Source: Glaciecola sp041380235
GTDB taxonomy: Bacteria > Pseudomonadota > Gammaproteobacteria > Enterobacterales > Alteromonadaceae
Direction of reading: 5' to 3'
Length of the DNA stretch: 64,000 nucleotides
Assembly: GCF_041380235.1 (NCBI RefSeq)
Contig: NZ_JBGIYY010000001.1
Coordinates: 324,004 to 388,003 of the forward strand
Shown: positions 26,967 through 36,176 of the stretch, piece after piece
Numbering within the stretch: position 1 is the stretch's first letter
How the letters are laid out: each line of letters begins with the position of its first letter
Notes under the pieces: model-generated
Told to the model about the DNA's origin: nothing
The model's database searches: none
Seen by the model: the letters and a program-made list of their open reading frames with translations, nothing else
Translations under genes and position numbers: made by a program

Positions 26967-27003
26967 ACTTATCCACTTTTTCTGTGGATAAGTATGTGGA
27001 TTA
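26967..27003. promoter_or_regulatory. Cluster of three DnaA-box-like 9-mers
   Basis: TTATCCACT at 26969-26977 on the plus strand (one mismatch to TTATCCACA), TGTGGATAA at 26983-26991 (a perfect box on the minus strand) and TGTGGATTA at 26995-27003 (minus strand, one mismatch). The first two form an inverted repeat with 10-bp arms (ACTTATCCAC / GTGGATAAGT) and a 7-base loop. A hairpin or another protein's operator is the alternative reading. Confidence 0.5.
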
Positions 27004-27180
27004 AATCTTTTTCAAACGACTTCAAGATTCAATAGATTGTCAATCTAGTTTTTAAAAAATCACTCAAAAATATTAAATTGTATTTTAAAACAATGAGTTA
27101 AGTTGAAAAATAAATTTTAATAGTGTTAATCTAAAAATCCGCTTGTTTTATCGTTCTGCCTGTGTGTTATTTTCAGCAGT

Positions 27181-27195
27181 ATTCACAGTGTGAAT
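27181..27195. promoter_or_regulatory. Perfect 7-1-7 palindrome upstream of the MATE gene
   Basis: ATTCACA-G-TGTGAAT is a perfect palindrome about 190 bp before the MATE start. It looks like an operator for a dimeric regulator; I do not recognise the regulator. Confidence 0.4.
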
Positions 27196-27222
27196 GCGCA
27201 GCGAAGTTCATACGTTTTATTT

Positions 27223-27240
27223 ATGTCAATATATTGACAT
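27223..27240. promoter_or_regulatory. Perfect 18-bp palindrome upstream of the MATE gene
   Basis: ATGTCAATA-TATTGACAT is fully symmetric. A related pair of half sites (ATGACAT and GTGTCAC) follows within 25 bp. Its position suggests an operator for the MATE-uvrB transcript. Confidence 0.45.
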
Positions 27241-27384
27241 TTTTATGACATAAAAGTGTCACTGAGAGCTCATCGTTTACACACAAATTACCAAATTTAT
27301 GAGAGTTAATTCAAATTCATACGCATAACTGATGTATAGTTACCCAATAGCAAATCTTTATCCATAAACCGTGAAACCATTAAT

Positions 27385-28788
27385 GTGAGCTCAGCTTCTA
27401 CTTCCAGAAATTTGGTCAGTGATGATATCCCCTCGACGCTTCGTAATATGACCGTGCCGATGATTGTTGGGATGATTATGTTGATGACATTCTCATTGGT
27501 CGATACTTACTTTGTGAGCTTGTTAGGCACAGACGAACTTGCCGCAATCAGTTTTACTTTTCCTGTTACATTTACTGTTATTAGCCTAAATATTGGGCTT
27601 GGTATTGGCACTTCGGCGGTTATCGGCAAATTTTTAGGCAGTGGCGATACAACTCAGGCTAAGGCAATAGCCAGCGGCTCGTTAATGCTGTCGGTATTAT
27701 TGGTGAGCATTCTGTGTTTGATTGCGTATTTTTTAATAAACCCTGTGTTTACAGCCATGGGTGCAACCGAATCCTTAATGCCCTTTATTCGCGACTACAT
27801 GAGCGTTTGGCTGTTTTCAGGGGTTCTGCTTGCCATTCCCATGGTCGGTAACAGTATTTTACGCGCATCGGGCGACACTAAAACACCCAGTATAATAATG
27901 GCGGTGGGCGGTGGTATTAATGCTTTATTAGATCCCATATTAATTTTTGGGTTTGGACCCGTTCCGGCATTTGGAATTAAAGGTGCAGCTATTGCTACAT
28001 GCATCGCTTGGGCGGTTTGCGTAGTATGGATTTTATATCTACTGGCGGTTCAAAGAAAACTCATCGAACCCAGACTATTGAGTTTTACTGAATTTAAGCA
28101 GTCCGCAAAAGGGGTCATGGGAATTGGCTTACCGGCTGCCGGTGCAAATATGTTTACGCCTATTGCCGGAGGCGTGCTAACTGCCATTGTTGCTGGCTAT
28201 GGAGCAGAAGCAGTTGCTGCATGGGGAGTCGGCAGTCGCCTAGAATCTATGGCCTGCATTGTAGTGCTTGCTTTATCGATGTCGCTACCGCCGTTCATCA
28301 GTCAAAACTTTGGGGCCAGCAAATTTGACAGAATAAAAGAGGCGTACCAAATAAGTTTGAAGTTTGTCATGTTGTGGCAACTACTCATGTTTGCGATCCT
28401 CGCTATGACTGCACCTTGGATCGCGAGCATTTTTGCGAAGGATCCTGTTGTTAGCGAATACATTGAATTATTTTTGTATGTGGTTCCCCTAGGCTATGGC
28501 CTGCAAGGCATCATAATATTAACCAATTCATCGTTTAACGCTATGCATCTGCCAATTTCTGCGCTAATACTCAGCATATTGAGGCTGTTTGTATGCTATG
28601 TACCGATTGCCTACGCTGGAAGCTCGATGTTTGGATTGTTGGGTTTATTTTGGGGCTGCGTAATTGCTAACTTTGTAACCGCTACACTTTCTTACATTTG
28701 GTTTCATAAAGATGTGAACCAACAAAAGCGATTATTCGAACAAACCAATATGAAAATTAATCTTATCGAAAAGGTCACCAATGACTAA
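27385..28788 (+). CDS. MATE family multidrug/Na+ antiporter (copy 1)
   Basis: An inner-membrane efflux protein that exchanges Na+ or H+ for cationic drugs. It has 467 residues with about twelve hydrophobic helices in two similar halves, and MATE signatures such as TFSLVDTYFVSLLGTDELAA and LRASGDTKTPSIIMAVGGGI. The start is a GTG at 27385; no in-frame ATG precedes the conserved N-terminal helix, and no clear ribosome site is visible. The 3' end overlaps uvrB by 8 bp, so the two genes are co-transcribed. Confidence 0.93.
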   Translation: MSSASTSRNLVSDDIPSTLRNMTVPMIVGMIMLMTFSLVDTYFVSLLGTDELAAISFTFPVTFTVISLNIGLGIGTSAVIGKFLGSGDTTQAKAIASGSLMLSVLLVSILCLIAYFLINPVFTAMGATESLMPFIRDYMSVWLFSGVLLAIPMVGNSILRASGDTKTPSIIMAVGGGINALLDPILIFGFGPVPAFGIKGAAIATCIAWAVCVVWILYLLAVQRKLIEPRLLSFTEFKQSAKGVMGIGLPAAGANMFTPIAGGVLTAIVAGYGAEAVAAWGVGSRLESMACIVVLALSMSLPPFISQNFGASKFDRIKEAYQISLKFVMLWQLLMFAILAMTAPWIASIFAKDPVVSEYIELFLYVVPLGYGLQGIIILTNSSFNAMHLPISALILSILRLFVCYVPIAYAGSSMFGLLGLFWGCVIANFVTATLSYIWFHKDVNQQKRLFEQTNMKINLIEKVTND

Positions 28789-30799
28789 GGGTTTTGATCT
28801 CGTCTCACACTATGCCCCCGCCGGTGATCAGCCTCACGCAATTGCTTCTCTAGTTGAAGGACTCGAGAGCGGTTTAGCAGCGCAGACTTTGTTGGGGGTG
28901 ACTGGCTCGGGTAAGACATTTACGATGGCGAATGTTATTTCGCAGGTACAGCGTCCAACTTTAATCTTGGCTCACAATAAAACCTTAGCAGCTCAGCTAT
29001 ACGGAGAGATGAAAGACTTTTTCCCAAACAACGCTGTCGAGTACTTTGTTTCCTATTATGACTATTACCAACCCGAAGCATACGTGCCGAGCACCGATAC
29101 CTTCATCGAGAAAGATGCTTCTATAAATGACCATATTGAGCAGATGCGCTTATCAGCGACAAAAGCGCTAATGGAAAGGCGTGATGTCGTAATTATTGCA
29201 TCGGTTTCTGCTATTTATGGCTTGGGCGATCCTAAAAGTTATATGAAAATGCTCTTACATTTGCGTAAAGGCGATTTAATGGATCAGCGCGACATTTTGC
29301 GCCGACTCGCTGAGCTTCAGTATAAACGTAATGATATTGCCTTTGAACGCGGTACCTTTCGTGTGCGCGGGGATGTCATCGATATCTTTCCCGCGGACTC
29401 TGAAAAACAAGCTGTGCGAGTGCAGCTTTTCGACGAAGAAATTGAACAAATCAGTTTGTTTGACCCACTCACCGGCGCTGTCGACAAACATGTTGTGCGT
29501 ACCACTGTTTTCCCAAAAACTCACTATGTGACCCCGCGAGAAAAGATCGTGGATGCCATCGAATTTATTAAAGCTGAGTTAAAAGATCGTCAAAAGCAGT
29601 TAAAAGATAATCATAAGTTGCTCGAAGAACAACGTATCTCGCAGCGCACGCAGTTCGATATTGAAATGATGTTGGAACTCGGGTATTGCTCGGGCATCGA
29701 AAACTACTCTCGATACCTGTCTGGCCGTGCGCCGGGCGAGCCTCCACCGACACTGATAGATTACTTCCCCGCCGATGGCCTGTTATTTATTGATGAGTCT
29801 CACGTCACTGTGTCACAAATTGGCGCGATGTATAAAGGCGATAGATCGCGTAAAGAAACTTTAGTTGAATATGGTTTTAGATTGCCATCAGCCCTAGATA
29901 ATAGGCCCTTAAAATTTGAGGAGTTTGAGCATATCTCTCCGCAGACGATATACGTGTCTGCTACTCCAGGTAACTTCGAGTTAGAAAAGTGTCAGGGCGA
30001 TATTATTGAACAAGTGGTGCGCCCAACCGGCTTATTAGATCCTGAAATTGAGGTACGCCCGGTGGCGACGCAGGTCGATGACGTGCTTTCTGAAATTCAT
30101 AAGCGCGTGGCGAAAAATGAGCGGGTATTGATTACCACCTTAACCAAGCGTATGTCAGAAGATTTAACCGAGTACTTGAGCGAACATGGTGTCCGCGTGC
30201 GCTATCTGCACTCAGATATTGATACGGTCGAGAGGATTGAGATTATCCGTGATTTACGAATTGGTAAATTTGACGTGTTAGTCGGTATCAACTTATTGCG
30301 AGAGGGCTTAGATATGCCTGAAGTATCTCTGGTCGCAATTTTAGACGCTGACAAAGAAGGCTTTTTGCGTGCTGAAAAATCTCTTATTCAGACTATCGGC
30401 AGGGCGGCGCGTCATTTAAACGGCCACGCTATCTTGTATGGCGACAGAATTACAAATTCAATGCGTAAGGCGATTGATGAAACCGACCGACGCAGAGAGC
30501 GTCAGCGGGCCTACAACCTCGCTAACGGCATTGTGCCGCAGCAACTCAATAAACCCATCACCGATATCATGGACTTGGGAGATAGTTCAGCGCATCCTGC
30601 TTCAGGCAGAATTAAGCTGAAGAAAGTCGCAGATAAGCAAAAAGCGAAAAAAGCTATGTCGGTCACGGACATGATGGGGCAAATTGGTCAATTAGAGAAA
30701 CGTATGTTTGAACATGCGCGAGACTTAGAATTTGAAAAAGCCGCCTCGTTAAGGGATGAAGTTGAGACTTTGCGGGCAGAAGTGCTGAAATTGTCTTAA
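28781..30799 (+). CDS. uvrB: Excinuclease ABC subunit B
   Basis: Damage-verification helicase of nucleotide excision repair. 672 residues (E. coli 673). Walker A is GVTGSGKTFTMA, the DNA-wrapping beta-hairpin is YYDYYQPEAYVPSTDTFIEK, helicase motif VI lies in QTIGRAARHLNG, and the C-terminal UVR domain (FEHARDLEFEKAASLRDEVE) contacts UvrC. No LexA box could be seen before the upstream MATE gene or inside the overlap. Confidence 0.98.
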   Translation: MTKGFDLVSHYAPAGDQPHAIASLVEGLESGLAAQTLLGVTGSGKTFTMANVISQVQRPTLILAHNKTLAAQLYGEMKDFFPNNAVEYFVSYYDYYQPEAYVPSTDTFIEKDASINDHIEQMRLSATKALMERRDVVIIASVSAIYGLGDPKSYMKMLLHLRKGDLMDQRDILRRLAELQYKRNDIAFERGTFRVRGDVIDIFPADSEKQAVRVQLFDEEIEQISLFDPLTGAVDKHVVRTTVFPKTHYVTPREKIVDAIEFIKAELKDRQKQLKDNHKLLEEQRISQRTQFDIEMMLELGYCSGIENYSRYLSGRAPGEPPPTLIDYFPADGLLFIDESHVTVSQIGAMYKGDRSRKETLVEYGFRLPSALDNRPLKFEEFEHISPQTIYVSATPGNFELEKCQGDIIEQVVRPTGLLDPEIEVRPVATQVDDVLSEIHKRVAKNERVLITTLTKRMSEDLTEYLSEHGVRVRYLHSDIDTVERIEIIRDLRIGKFDVLVGINLLREGLDMPEVSLVAILDADKEGFLRAEKSLIQTIGRAARHLNGHAILYGDRITNSMRKAIDETDRRRERQRAYNLANGIVPQQLNKPITDIMDLGDSSAHPASGRIKLKKVADKQKAKKAMSVTDMMGQIGQLEKRMFEHARDLEFEKAASLRDEVETLRAEVLKLS

Positions 30800-30941
30800 T
30801 TTTGCACGAATTAATAGAAAAAGGTAAAGTTTAAGTTATATAAAACGATAACTTAATTGATATTGTTGGTGTATGCCTGTCGCGTTAACAGATACTAGAT
30901 ATGCCAACTCAAACTTTACTTTTTGCTATTGAGGAATCACC

Positions 30942-31871
30942 ATGCTTAACCGTTTGCAGGAATCAGACATTAAATTGTTGCGCGTATTTTACGCGGTTGC
31001 CTCATGTAATGGTTTTACTGCCGCCGAACCGGTGTTGCGAATGCAGCGTCCTAACATCAGCGCCGCAATCAAAAAACTTGAAGAGCGCTTAGATTTGGTT
31101 TTGTGTCATCGCGGTCGTGGTGGTTTTCAAATGACCAAAGAAGGCGAAGTGGTATTTCAAGAAACCAAACGTATCTTCAACGCATTCGATAATTTCGTGT
31201 TCAATTTAAAAAGCCTGCACGATGATTATTCCGGACATATCACCATCGTGTTGATGTCAGGTTTGGCCACCTCCATGCAGTTAGCAGTGGCAAAAGCCGT
31301 TAAAAGCACCATGAAAAAATTTGATGATATTCATGTGAATATCCAGACGCGTTTATACAATGAAGTTGAGCATGTTGCGCTATCTGGAGAATGTCACCTG
31401 GTGTTGTCTACCTATGATATGGTAAAACCAGAGTCGGTCATGTTTCATCCAGTGGGCATTAAAACTGAAGGACGACTGTATTGTTCGCCTACGCATCCTT
31501 TAGCGCGCTATCGCGATGTAGAAGCGCTACCAGACTCAGTCAACATCGAAGATTATCCAGCAATTGGTATTTCGGGCTTGTCATCCTCCAACTATATAAA
31601 CAATGATAAGCGCTTAAGCATTCAAACGTTCTCAGATTCTTTCGAGGTCTGTATGGCAGCGATCATGACCGGTGAATATGTGGGTTTGTTACCCGACTAT
31701 ATTGCCAAAGAGCAGGGCGCCGCAACAGGGCTTGTGCCAATAGCAAAGGGCTCTCTGTTCCCGTTTGCCCATGATTTGTTTGTGATGAACGGCAAGAACA
31801 CCCGCTTAAATCCGGTACTGCGTTACTGTATTAAAGAAATTGAATACTTTGTCTCTGAGAGCCAAAAGTAG
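30942..31871 (+). CDS. LysR-family transcriptional regulator
   Basis: A DNA-binding regulator of 309 residues: N-terminal winged helix-turn-helix (LLRVFYAVASCNGFTAAEP, then QRPNISAAIKKLEERL) and a C-terminal periplasmic-binding-like effector domain. The usual LysR target is a divergent neighbour, but uvrB upstream lies on the same strand and the downstream neighbour queC is convergent, so the target is unclear. The effector is unknown. Confidence 0.92.
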   Translation: MLNRLQESDIKLLRVFYAVASCNGFTAAEPVLRMQRPNISAAIKKLEERLDLVLCHRGRGGFQMTKEGEVVFQETKRIFNAFDNFVFNLKSLHDDYSGHITIVLMSGLATSMQLAVAKAVKSTMKKFDDIHVNIQTRLYNEVEHVALSGECHLVLSTYDMVKPESVMFHPVGIKTEGRLYCSPTHPLARYRDVEALPDSVNIEDYPAIGISGLSSSNYINNDKRLSIQTFSDSFEVCMAAIMTGEYVGLLPDYIAKEQGAATGLVPIAKGSLFPFAHDLFVMNGKNTRLNPVLRYCIKEIEYFVSESQK

Positions 31872-31879
31872 CCCTAAGG

Positions 31880-32584
31880 TTAACTATAATATTCTATAGG
31901 GTCTACCGCGTTGTTTAAGGCAAATGCTTCTAAACGCTCTTGGCAAGACCCACATTTACCACAGGCCTTTTCTAGACCTTTATAACATGTCCATGTTTCT
32001 GAATAATCCAATCCTAATGCCAAGCCAATGCGCAATATGTCAATTTTGCTTTGCCCGATAAACGGTGCGCGAATATCTACCGGTTCATAATTTGCAATTT
32101 GACACACAGCATTCATTGCCTCTACAAACGAAGTTCTGCAATCTGGATAAATCGCATGGTCGCCTGAATGCGCGCCAAAATATACGGCTTCAGCACCAAT
32201 TGATACGGCATATCCCACCGCCATCGAAAGCATGATCATATTGCGATTAGGCACCACAGTTTGCTGCATAGAAGCTTCTTCATAATGACCTTCAGGCACA
32301 TCAATGTCGTCGGTAAGCGCAGAGCCTTTGATTAAGGGGGTGATACTTGAGACGTCAACTAATTGAAACGGATAACCGTATTTTTTGCAAACACCGGCGG
32401 CTACTCCCAGCTCCTTGCTATGGCGTTGTCCATAGTTGAATGCAACCGGATGAACCTCAAAACCTTGAGCACTGGCTTGGCGCAGCACGGTATAAGAATC
32501 CATGCCGCCTGAATAAATCACCACTACTTTACGACCTAGACCCTTTGTTTGTTCGTCGTGTGTGTTATTTTGCCCGTCGCTCAT
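31880..32584 (-). CDS. queC: 7-cyano-7-deazaguanine synthase
   Basis: Makes preQ0 from 7-carboxy-7-deazaguanine with ATP and ammonia, for queuosine in tRNA (GUN anticodons, which include the Asn tRNAs in this window). The PP-loop is VIYSGGMDSYTVL and the zinc site is a C-terminal cysteine cluster (CYKGLEKACGKCGSCQ). The ATG at 32584 follows AAGGTG; a GTG at 32590 is the alternative. Divergent from queE, the enzyme that supplies its substrate. Confidence 0.96.
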   Translation of the reverse strand: MSDGQNNTHDEQTKGLGRKVVVIYSGGMDSYTVLRQASAQGFEVHPVAFNYGQRHSKELGVAAGVCKKYGYPFQLVDVSSITPLIKGSALTDDIDVPEGHYEEASMQQTVVPNRNMIMLSMAVGYAVSIGAEAVYFGAHSGDHAIYPDCRTSFVEAMNAVCQIANYEPVDIRAPFIGQSKIDILRIGLALGLDYSETWTCYKGLEKACGKCGSCQERLEAFALNNAVDPIEYYS

Positions 32585-32675
32585 GCTCACCTTATCTGTG
32601 TTTATGTGTATAATCTGGATCTTAAGCCATTGTTATTAAAAAACCCATGTTAAATGCAAGGAAAACGAGATATTT

Positions 32676-33350
32676 ATGACAAGCCTGTTGGTCAACGAAG
32701 TATTTGAGTCTATTCAAGGCGAAGGGGCCTTTACAGGAATGCCCTCCATTTTTATTCGCTTGCAAGGTTGTCCAGTGGGATGCCCCTGGTGTGACACCAA
32801 ACATACTTGGGAAGTAAAGCCAGAATTACTGCGCAAGGATGACGTCATCATGATGCAATCTGAGGATAACGAAGAGTTTTTTAGCGCCGACGTTGATGCC
32901 TTGTTTTCACTCTTTGACCGCTACGGATATAATGCCAATCACTTGGTGTTTACCGGTGGTGAGCCATGCATGTTTGACTTAACTGAGGTCACAAGTGTTG
33001 CAATAGATAAAGGCTTTTCAGTGCAAATAGAAACCAGTGGCACCTTTGAAGTATTGTGCCATGATGATGTTTGGGTAACCTTATCACCAAAGATTAATAT
33101 GAAAGGTGGTTTTGAGGTGCGAGACGATGCACTCAATCGTGCTAACGAAATAAAACATGCCATCGCAATGGAAAAACATATTGAAGAGCTAGACGAACTC
33201 TTGGCTCGTCCGGCTCGAGAGGGTAACCCGGTGATCTATTTACAACCCATTAGTATGCAAGCTAGAGCGACCGAACTTGCGGTTGCCACTTGCATCGCAA
33301 GAAATTGGCGACTATCGTTACAAACGCATAAGTTTATTGGAGTAGAATAA
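32676..33350 (+). CDS. queE: 7-carboxy-7-deazaguanine synthase (radical SAM)
   Basis: Rearranges 6-carboxytetrahydropterin to 7-carboxy-7-deazaguanine. The radical-SAM cluster motif Cys-x3-Cys-x2-Cys is in CPVGCPWCDT, preceded by the substrate-binding start VNEVFESIQGEG. TGGEPCM and ETSGTFEV are further conserved blocks. 224 residues. The next gene starts directly after the stop. Confidence 0.95.
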   Translation: MTSLLVNEVFESIQGEGAFTGMPSIFIRLQGCPVGCPWCDTKHTWEVKPELLRKDDVIMMQSEDNEEFFSADVDALFSLFDRYGYNANHLVFTGGEPCMFDLTEVTSVAIDKGFSVQIETSGTFEVLCHDDVWVTLSPKINMKGGFEVRDDALNRANEIKHAIAMEKHIEELDELLARPAREGNPVIYLQPISMQARATELAVATCIARNWRLSLQTHKFIGVE

Positions 33351-34208
33351 GTGAACGCATATGCCTTAAAGGTAATTGCCGCGCTCTTGCTAATCACATG
33401 CCAGACTGCGCACTCTGCTGTGTGGGTAATCACCTATCCGCAGCCAGCGCTTGAAAACGACGTGCGATACGACTACCCCTTGGCGCTTTTGGCCTTGGCC
33501 CTAGAAAAAACCAGTGTGCGATTTGAATTAAGGCCATCAGCCCAAGCGATGCGGCAAACTCGCTCACTCAAACGACTCGAAGAGAATTTAGAAATTAATG
33601 TGTATTGGTCGATGACTGATATCGTTAAAGAAGAGCAGTTATTGCCAATTCGCATCCCTATTGCAAAAGGCTTAATTGGCTGGCGAATGTTTTTGGCACC
33701 CCAAAACAGTCCTTTTTTACGTGCCCGAATTGATACCTTCAGTGACTTATTGGCCTTTGAGGCCGTTCAAGGTATTTCTTGGCCCGATACAAAAATTTTG
33801 CAGGCGAATGGCTTCAATGTCGTTACCGCCAGAGACTATGCTGAGGCCAAAGACGTTGTTATTGCAAAGTTAGCGGATGTTTTTCCACGCTCGGTTATTG
33901 AGATCGAAAGTGAAATGCAAAGCGACCCTGCTAGCGGATTAGCCTTACGCAAAGATATAGCCTTACAATATCCGAGTGCGATGTATTTTTTTGTGAATAA
34001 GCGAAATGTGACCTTAGCTAATTTAATTGAAACCGGACTCGAGCGCGCCATCGCCGACGGTAGCTTTGATTTGCTGTTTGCAGAACATTTTGGTGAAACC
34101 ATTAAATCATTGGACTTAGATAACGTAAAATATTTTAGACTGGCGAATCCTTTACTGCCTAAACTTACTCCCACCTCAAAGCAGGAACTTTGGTATCAAC
34201 CTAAGTAG
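33351..34208 (+). CDS. Periplasmic substrate-binding-like protein
   Basis: A 285-residue protein with a cleavable signal peptide (to about HSA, residue 23), GTG start, and a fold resembling type 3 extracellular solute-binding proteins (segments DTFSDLLAFEAVQGISWPDT and the closing LANLIETGLERAIADGSFD). No ABC permease or ATPase genes are adjacent, so it may be a stand-alone binding or sensory protein. It begins at the base after the queE stop and is probably co-transcribed with it. A bidirectional terminator follows. Ligand unknown. Confidence 0.75.
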   Translation: MNAYALKVIAALLLITCQTAHSAVWVITYPQPALENDVRYDYPLALLALALEKTSVRFELRPSAQAMRQTRSLKRLEENLEINVYWSMTDIVKEEQLLPIRIPIAKGLIGWRMFLAPQNSPFLRARIDTFSDLLAFEAVQGISWPDTKILQANGFNVVTARDYAEAKDVVIAKLADVFPRSVIEIESEMQSDPASGLALRKDIALQYPSAMYFFVNKRNVTLANLIETGLERAIADGSFDLLFAEHFGETIKSLDLDNVKYFRLANPLLPKLTPTSKQELWYQPK

Positions 34209-34221
34209 ATGCTCAAGCAAT

Positions 34222-34250
34222 AAAAAACGCAGCCAATTGGCTGCGTTTTT
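34222..34250. terminator. Bidirectional terminator
   Basis: Stem AAAAACGCAGCC / GGCTGCGTTTTT with an AATT loop, flanked by A and T runs, between the convergent binding-protein gene and asnB. Confidence 0.9.
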
Positions 34251-34268
34251 GTTTACGGTCAAGAGGTC

Positions 34269-35942
34269 TTAAGAGCCTTTAAACTCCCCTGTATGCACTG
34301 ACTTCATTGAGCGGCCAGATGGATCTGCCATTTCTTTAAACGACGCGTCCCACTCTAATGCCTCGACGGTGCTGCAAGCAATAGATTTGCCGCCGGGTAC
34401 GCATTTTGCGGCAGTCTCTTGTGGAAAGAAGTCCTCAAATATGGTTCGGTAAAAATAGCCTTCTTTTGTGTCGGGCGTATTGATAGGGAAGCGATAGCTG
34501 GCAGTCGCTAACTGTTGATCACTTACCTGCACCGCCACATATTCACGAATTGAATCAATCCAAGAGTATCCGACGCCGTCGCCAAACTGTTCCTTTTGAC
34601 GCCATAACACTTCAGCGGGTAAATAGGTTTCGTCATCAAAGGCTTTTCTTAAGATCCATTTTTCCATGCGTCCGCCTACGCACATTTTATCTTTAGGATT
34701 GAGACGCATGGCCACATCCATGAATTCTTTATCTAAAAATGGCACTCGTGCTTCAACACCCCACGCAGACGTCGACTTGTTGGCTCTAGCGCAGTCAAAC
34801 ATGTGCAAGCGGTCGAGCTTTCTGACGGTTTCTTCGTGAAATTCTTTGTCGTTCGGCGCTTTGTGAAAATACAAATAGCCACCAAAAATTTCATCTGCAC
34901 CTTCACCTGAAAGCACCATCTTAATGCCCATCGCTTTGATTTTTCGGGTCATTAAATACATCGGTGTGGCTGCACGAATGGTCGTGGTGTCGAAGGTTTC
35001 AAGGTGATAAATCACATCACGAATAGCATCTAAACCTTCTTGAATAGTGAAGTGGATTTCGTGGTGCACAGTACCAATCATGTCTGCCACTTTACGAGCC
35101 GCGAGCAAATCTGGCGCACCTTCAAGGCCTACCGCAAAGCTGTGCAGTCTTGGCCACCATGCATCGCTCTTGTCTTCATCTTCAACCCTCTTCGCTACGT
35201 AGCGCGCAGCCACAGCTGAAACCAATGATGAATCAAGACCGCCCGATAACAGCACGGCATAAGGTACGTCTGACATTAAGTGGGATTTCACCGATTTTTC
35301 GAAGGCATGTTTTAAATCTTCTAAATTGGTTTCGTTGTCCTTAACGTTTTCGTAGTCCATCCAATCTCGCTGATAGTATTTTACCAGCTTGCCGTTGAGC
35401 ATGTAGTGCCCGGGAGGGAACTCTTGAACGGTTTTGCAAATAGGCACTAATGCCTTCATTTCAGAGGCAACGTAAAAATTCCCAAATTCATCAAACCCAG
35501 TATATAGAGGAATAATACCGATATGATCTCTCGCCACCAAATAGTCGCCGCTTGCTTTGTCGTATAGAATAAACGCAAACATACCTTGCAATTGGTCGAT
35601 AAAGTCCACACCAAACTGCTGATACAAAGGCAAAATCACCTCACAGTCAGAGCGAGTTGAAAACGCGTAGTCATTGCAATGCTGCTTTTCTAATTCTTTG
35701 TGATTATAAATCTCACCGTTGACCGCAAGCACCTGCTGACCGTTGTCGCTAATAAGCGGCTGTGCACCAGTGTCAACATCGACGATAGCCAAGCGTTCAT
35801 GGCATAAAATTGCGCGCTCATCGTGCCATATCCCAGACCAATCAGGCCCGCGATGACGTAATAACTTTGAGAGTTCTAGCGCTTTAGTGCGCAAATCTGT
35901 TACATCGGATTTGATATCAAGGATACCGAAAATACCACACAT
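34269..35942 (-). CDS. asnB: Asparagine synthetase B, glutamine-hydrolysing
   Basis: Makes asparagine from aspartate, ATP and glutamine. The N-terminal glutaminase domain starts MCGIFGILD with the catalytic Cys2 exposed after Met removal; the synthetase domain has the PP-loop VLLSGGLDSSLVSA. The ATG at 35942 was chosen because Cys must be residue 2; the open frame runs on to 36086. 557 residues (E. coli AsnB 554). Confidence 0.96.
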   Translation of the reverse strand: MCGIFGILDIKSDVTDLRTKALELSKLLRHRGPDWSGIWHDERAILCHERLAIVDVDTGAQPLISDNGQQVLAVNGEIYNHKELEKQHCNDYAFSTRSDCEVILPLYQQFGVDFIDQLQGMFAFILYDKASGDYLVARDHIGIIPLYTGFDEFGNFYVASEMKALVPICKTVQEFPPGHYMLNGKLVKYYQRDWMDYENVKDNETNLEDLKHAFEKSVKSHLMSDVPYAVLLSGGLDSSLVSAVAARYVAKRVEDEDKSDAWWPRLHSFAVGLEGAPDLLAARKVADMIGTVHHEIHFTIQEGLDAIRDVIYHLETFDTTTIRAATPMYLMTRKIKAMGIKMVLSGEGADEIFGGYLYFHKAPNDKEFHEETVRKLDRLHMFDCARANKSTSAWGVEARVPFLDKEFMDVAMRLNPKDKMCVGGRMEKWILRKAFDDETYLPAEVLWRQKEQFGDGVGYSWIDSIREYVAVQVSDQQLATASYRFPINTPDTKEGYFYRTIFEDFFPQETAAKCVPGGKSIACSTVEALEWDASFKEMADPSGRSMKSVHTGEFKGS

Positions 35943-36120
35943 AAAAAGGGTCGCCTCTGCTAAACGGATAATGTGAATTACATGCTGTTTTCTGTCGGAA
36001 GATGTGCAGCTCAGATTGCTTTTGCAGTTTTTATTTTTATTATGTTTCTGCTGCGTTGAATGTGCCACGCTGAATATGAATTGCAAGTGTTAATTGCCTG
36101 AAACAGGGACGTTTTGCATA

Positions 36121-36154
36121 AAAAAAGGTGGATTGTAAACGCATCCACCTTTTT
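36121..36154 (-). terminator. Terminator of the M28 peptidase gene
   Basis: Stem AAAGGTGGAT / ATCCACCTTT with a 9-base loop and an A tract that becomes a T run on the minus strand, 22 bp after the M28 stop. Confidence 0.85.
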
Positions 36155-36176
36155 GACTCGCTATGTTTACATTCTA

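Larger units (their letters stand above)
26455..27384. other. AT-rich 930-bp intergenic region between tRNA-Asn and the MATE gene
   Basis: No credible coding frame is seen. Base composition is clearly more AT-rich than the rest of the window, with long A/T runs around 26740-26850 and 27040-27130. It holds the tRNA promoter at its left edge, a DnaA-box-like cluster near 26967-27003, and two perfect palindromes at 27181-27195 and 27223-27240 nearer the MATE gene. Confidence 0.8.

Noticed and set aside
26455..27384. Chromosomal replication origin
   Set aside because: AT-rich with DnaA-like boxes, but there is no dnaA, dnaN, mioC or mnmG neighbour, and only three boxes confined to 35 bp.
27300..27390. 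LexA box for uvrB
   Set aside because: I found no CTGT-N8-ACAG-like match before the MATE gene or at the uvrB start.
32585..32675. PreQ1 riboswitch in the queC-queE intergenic region
   Set aside because: Only about 90 bp is available and no typical preQ1 aptamer stem-loop and A-rich tail could be recognised.
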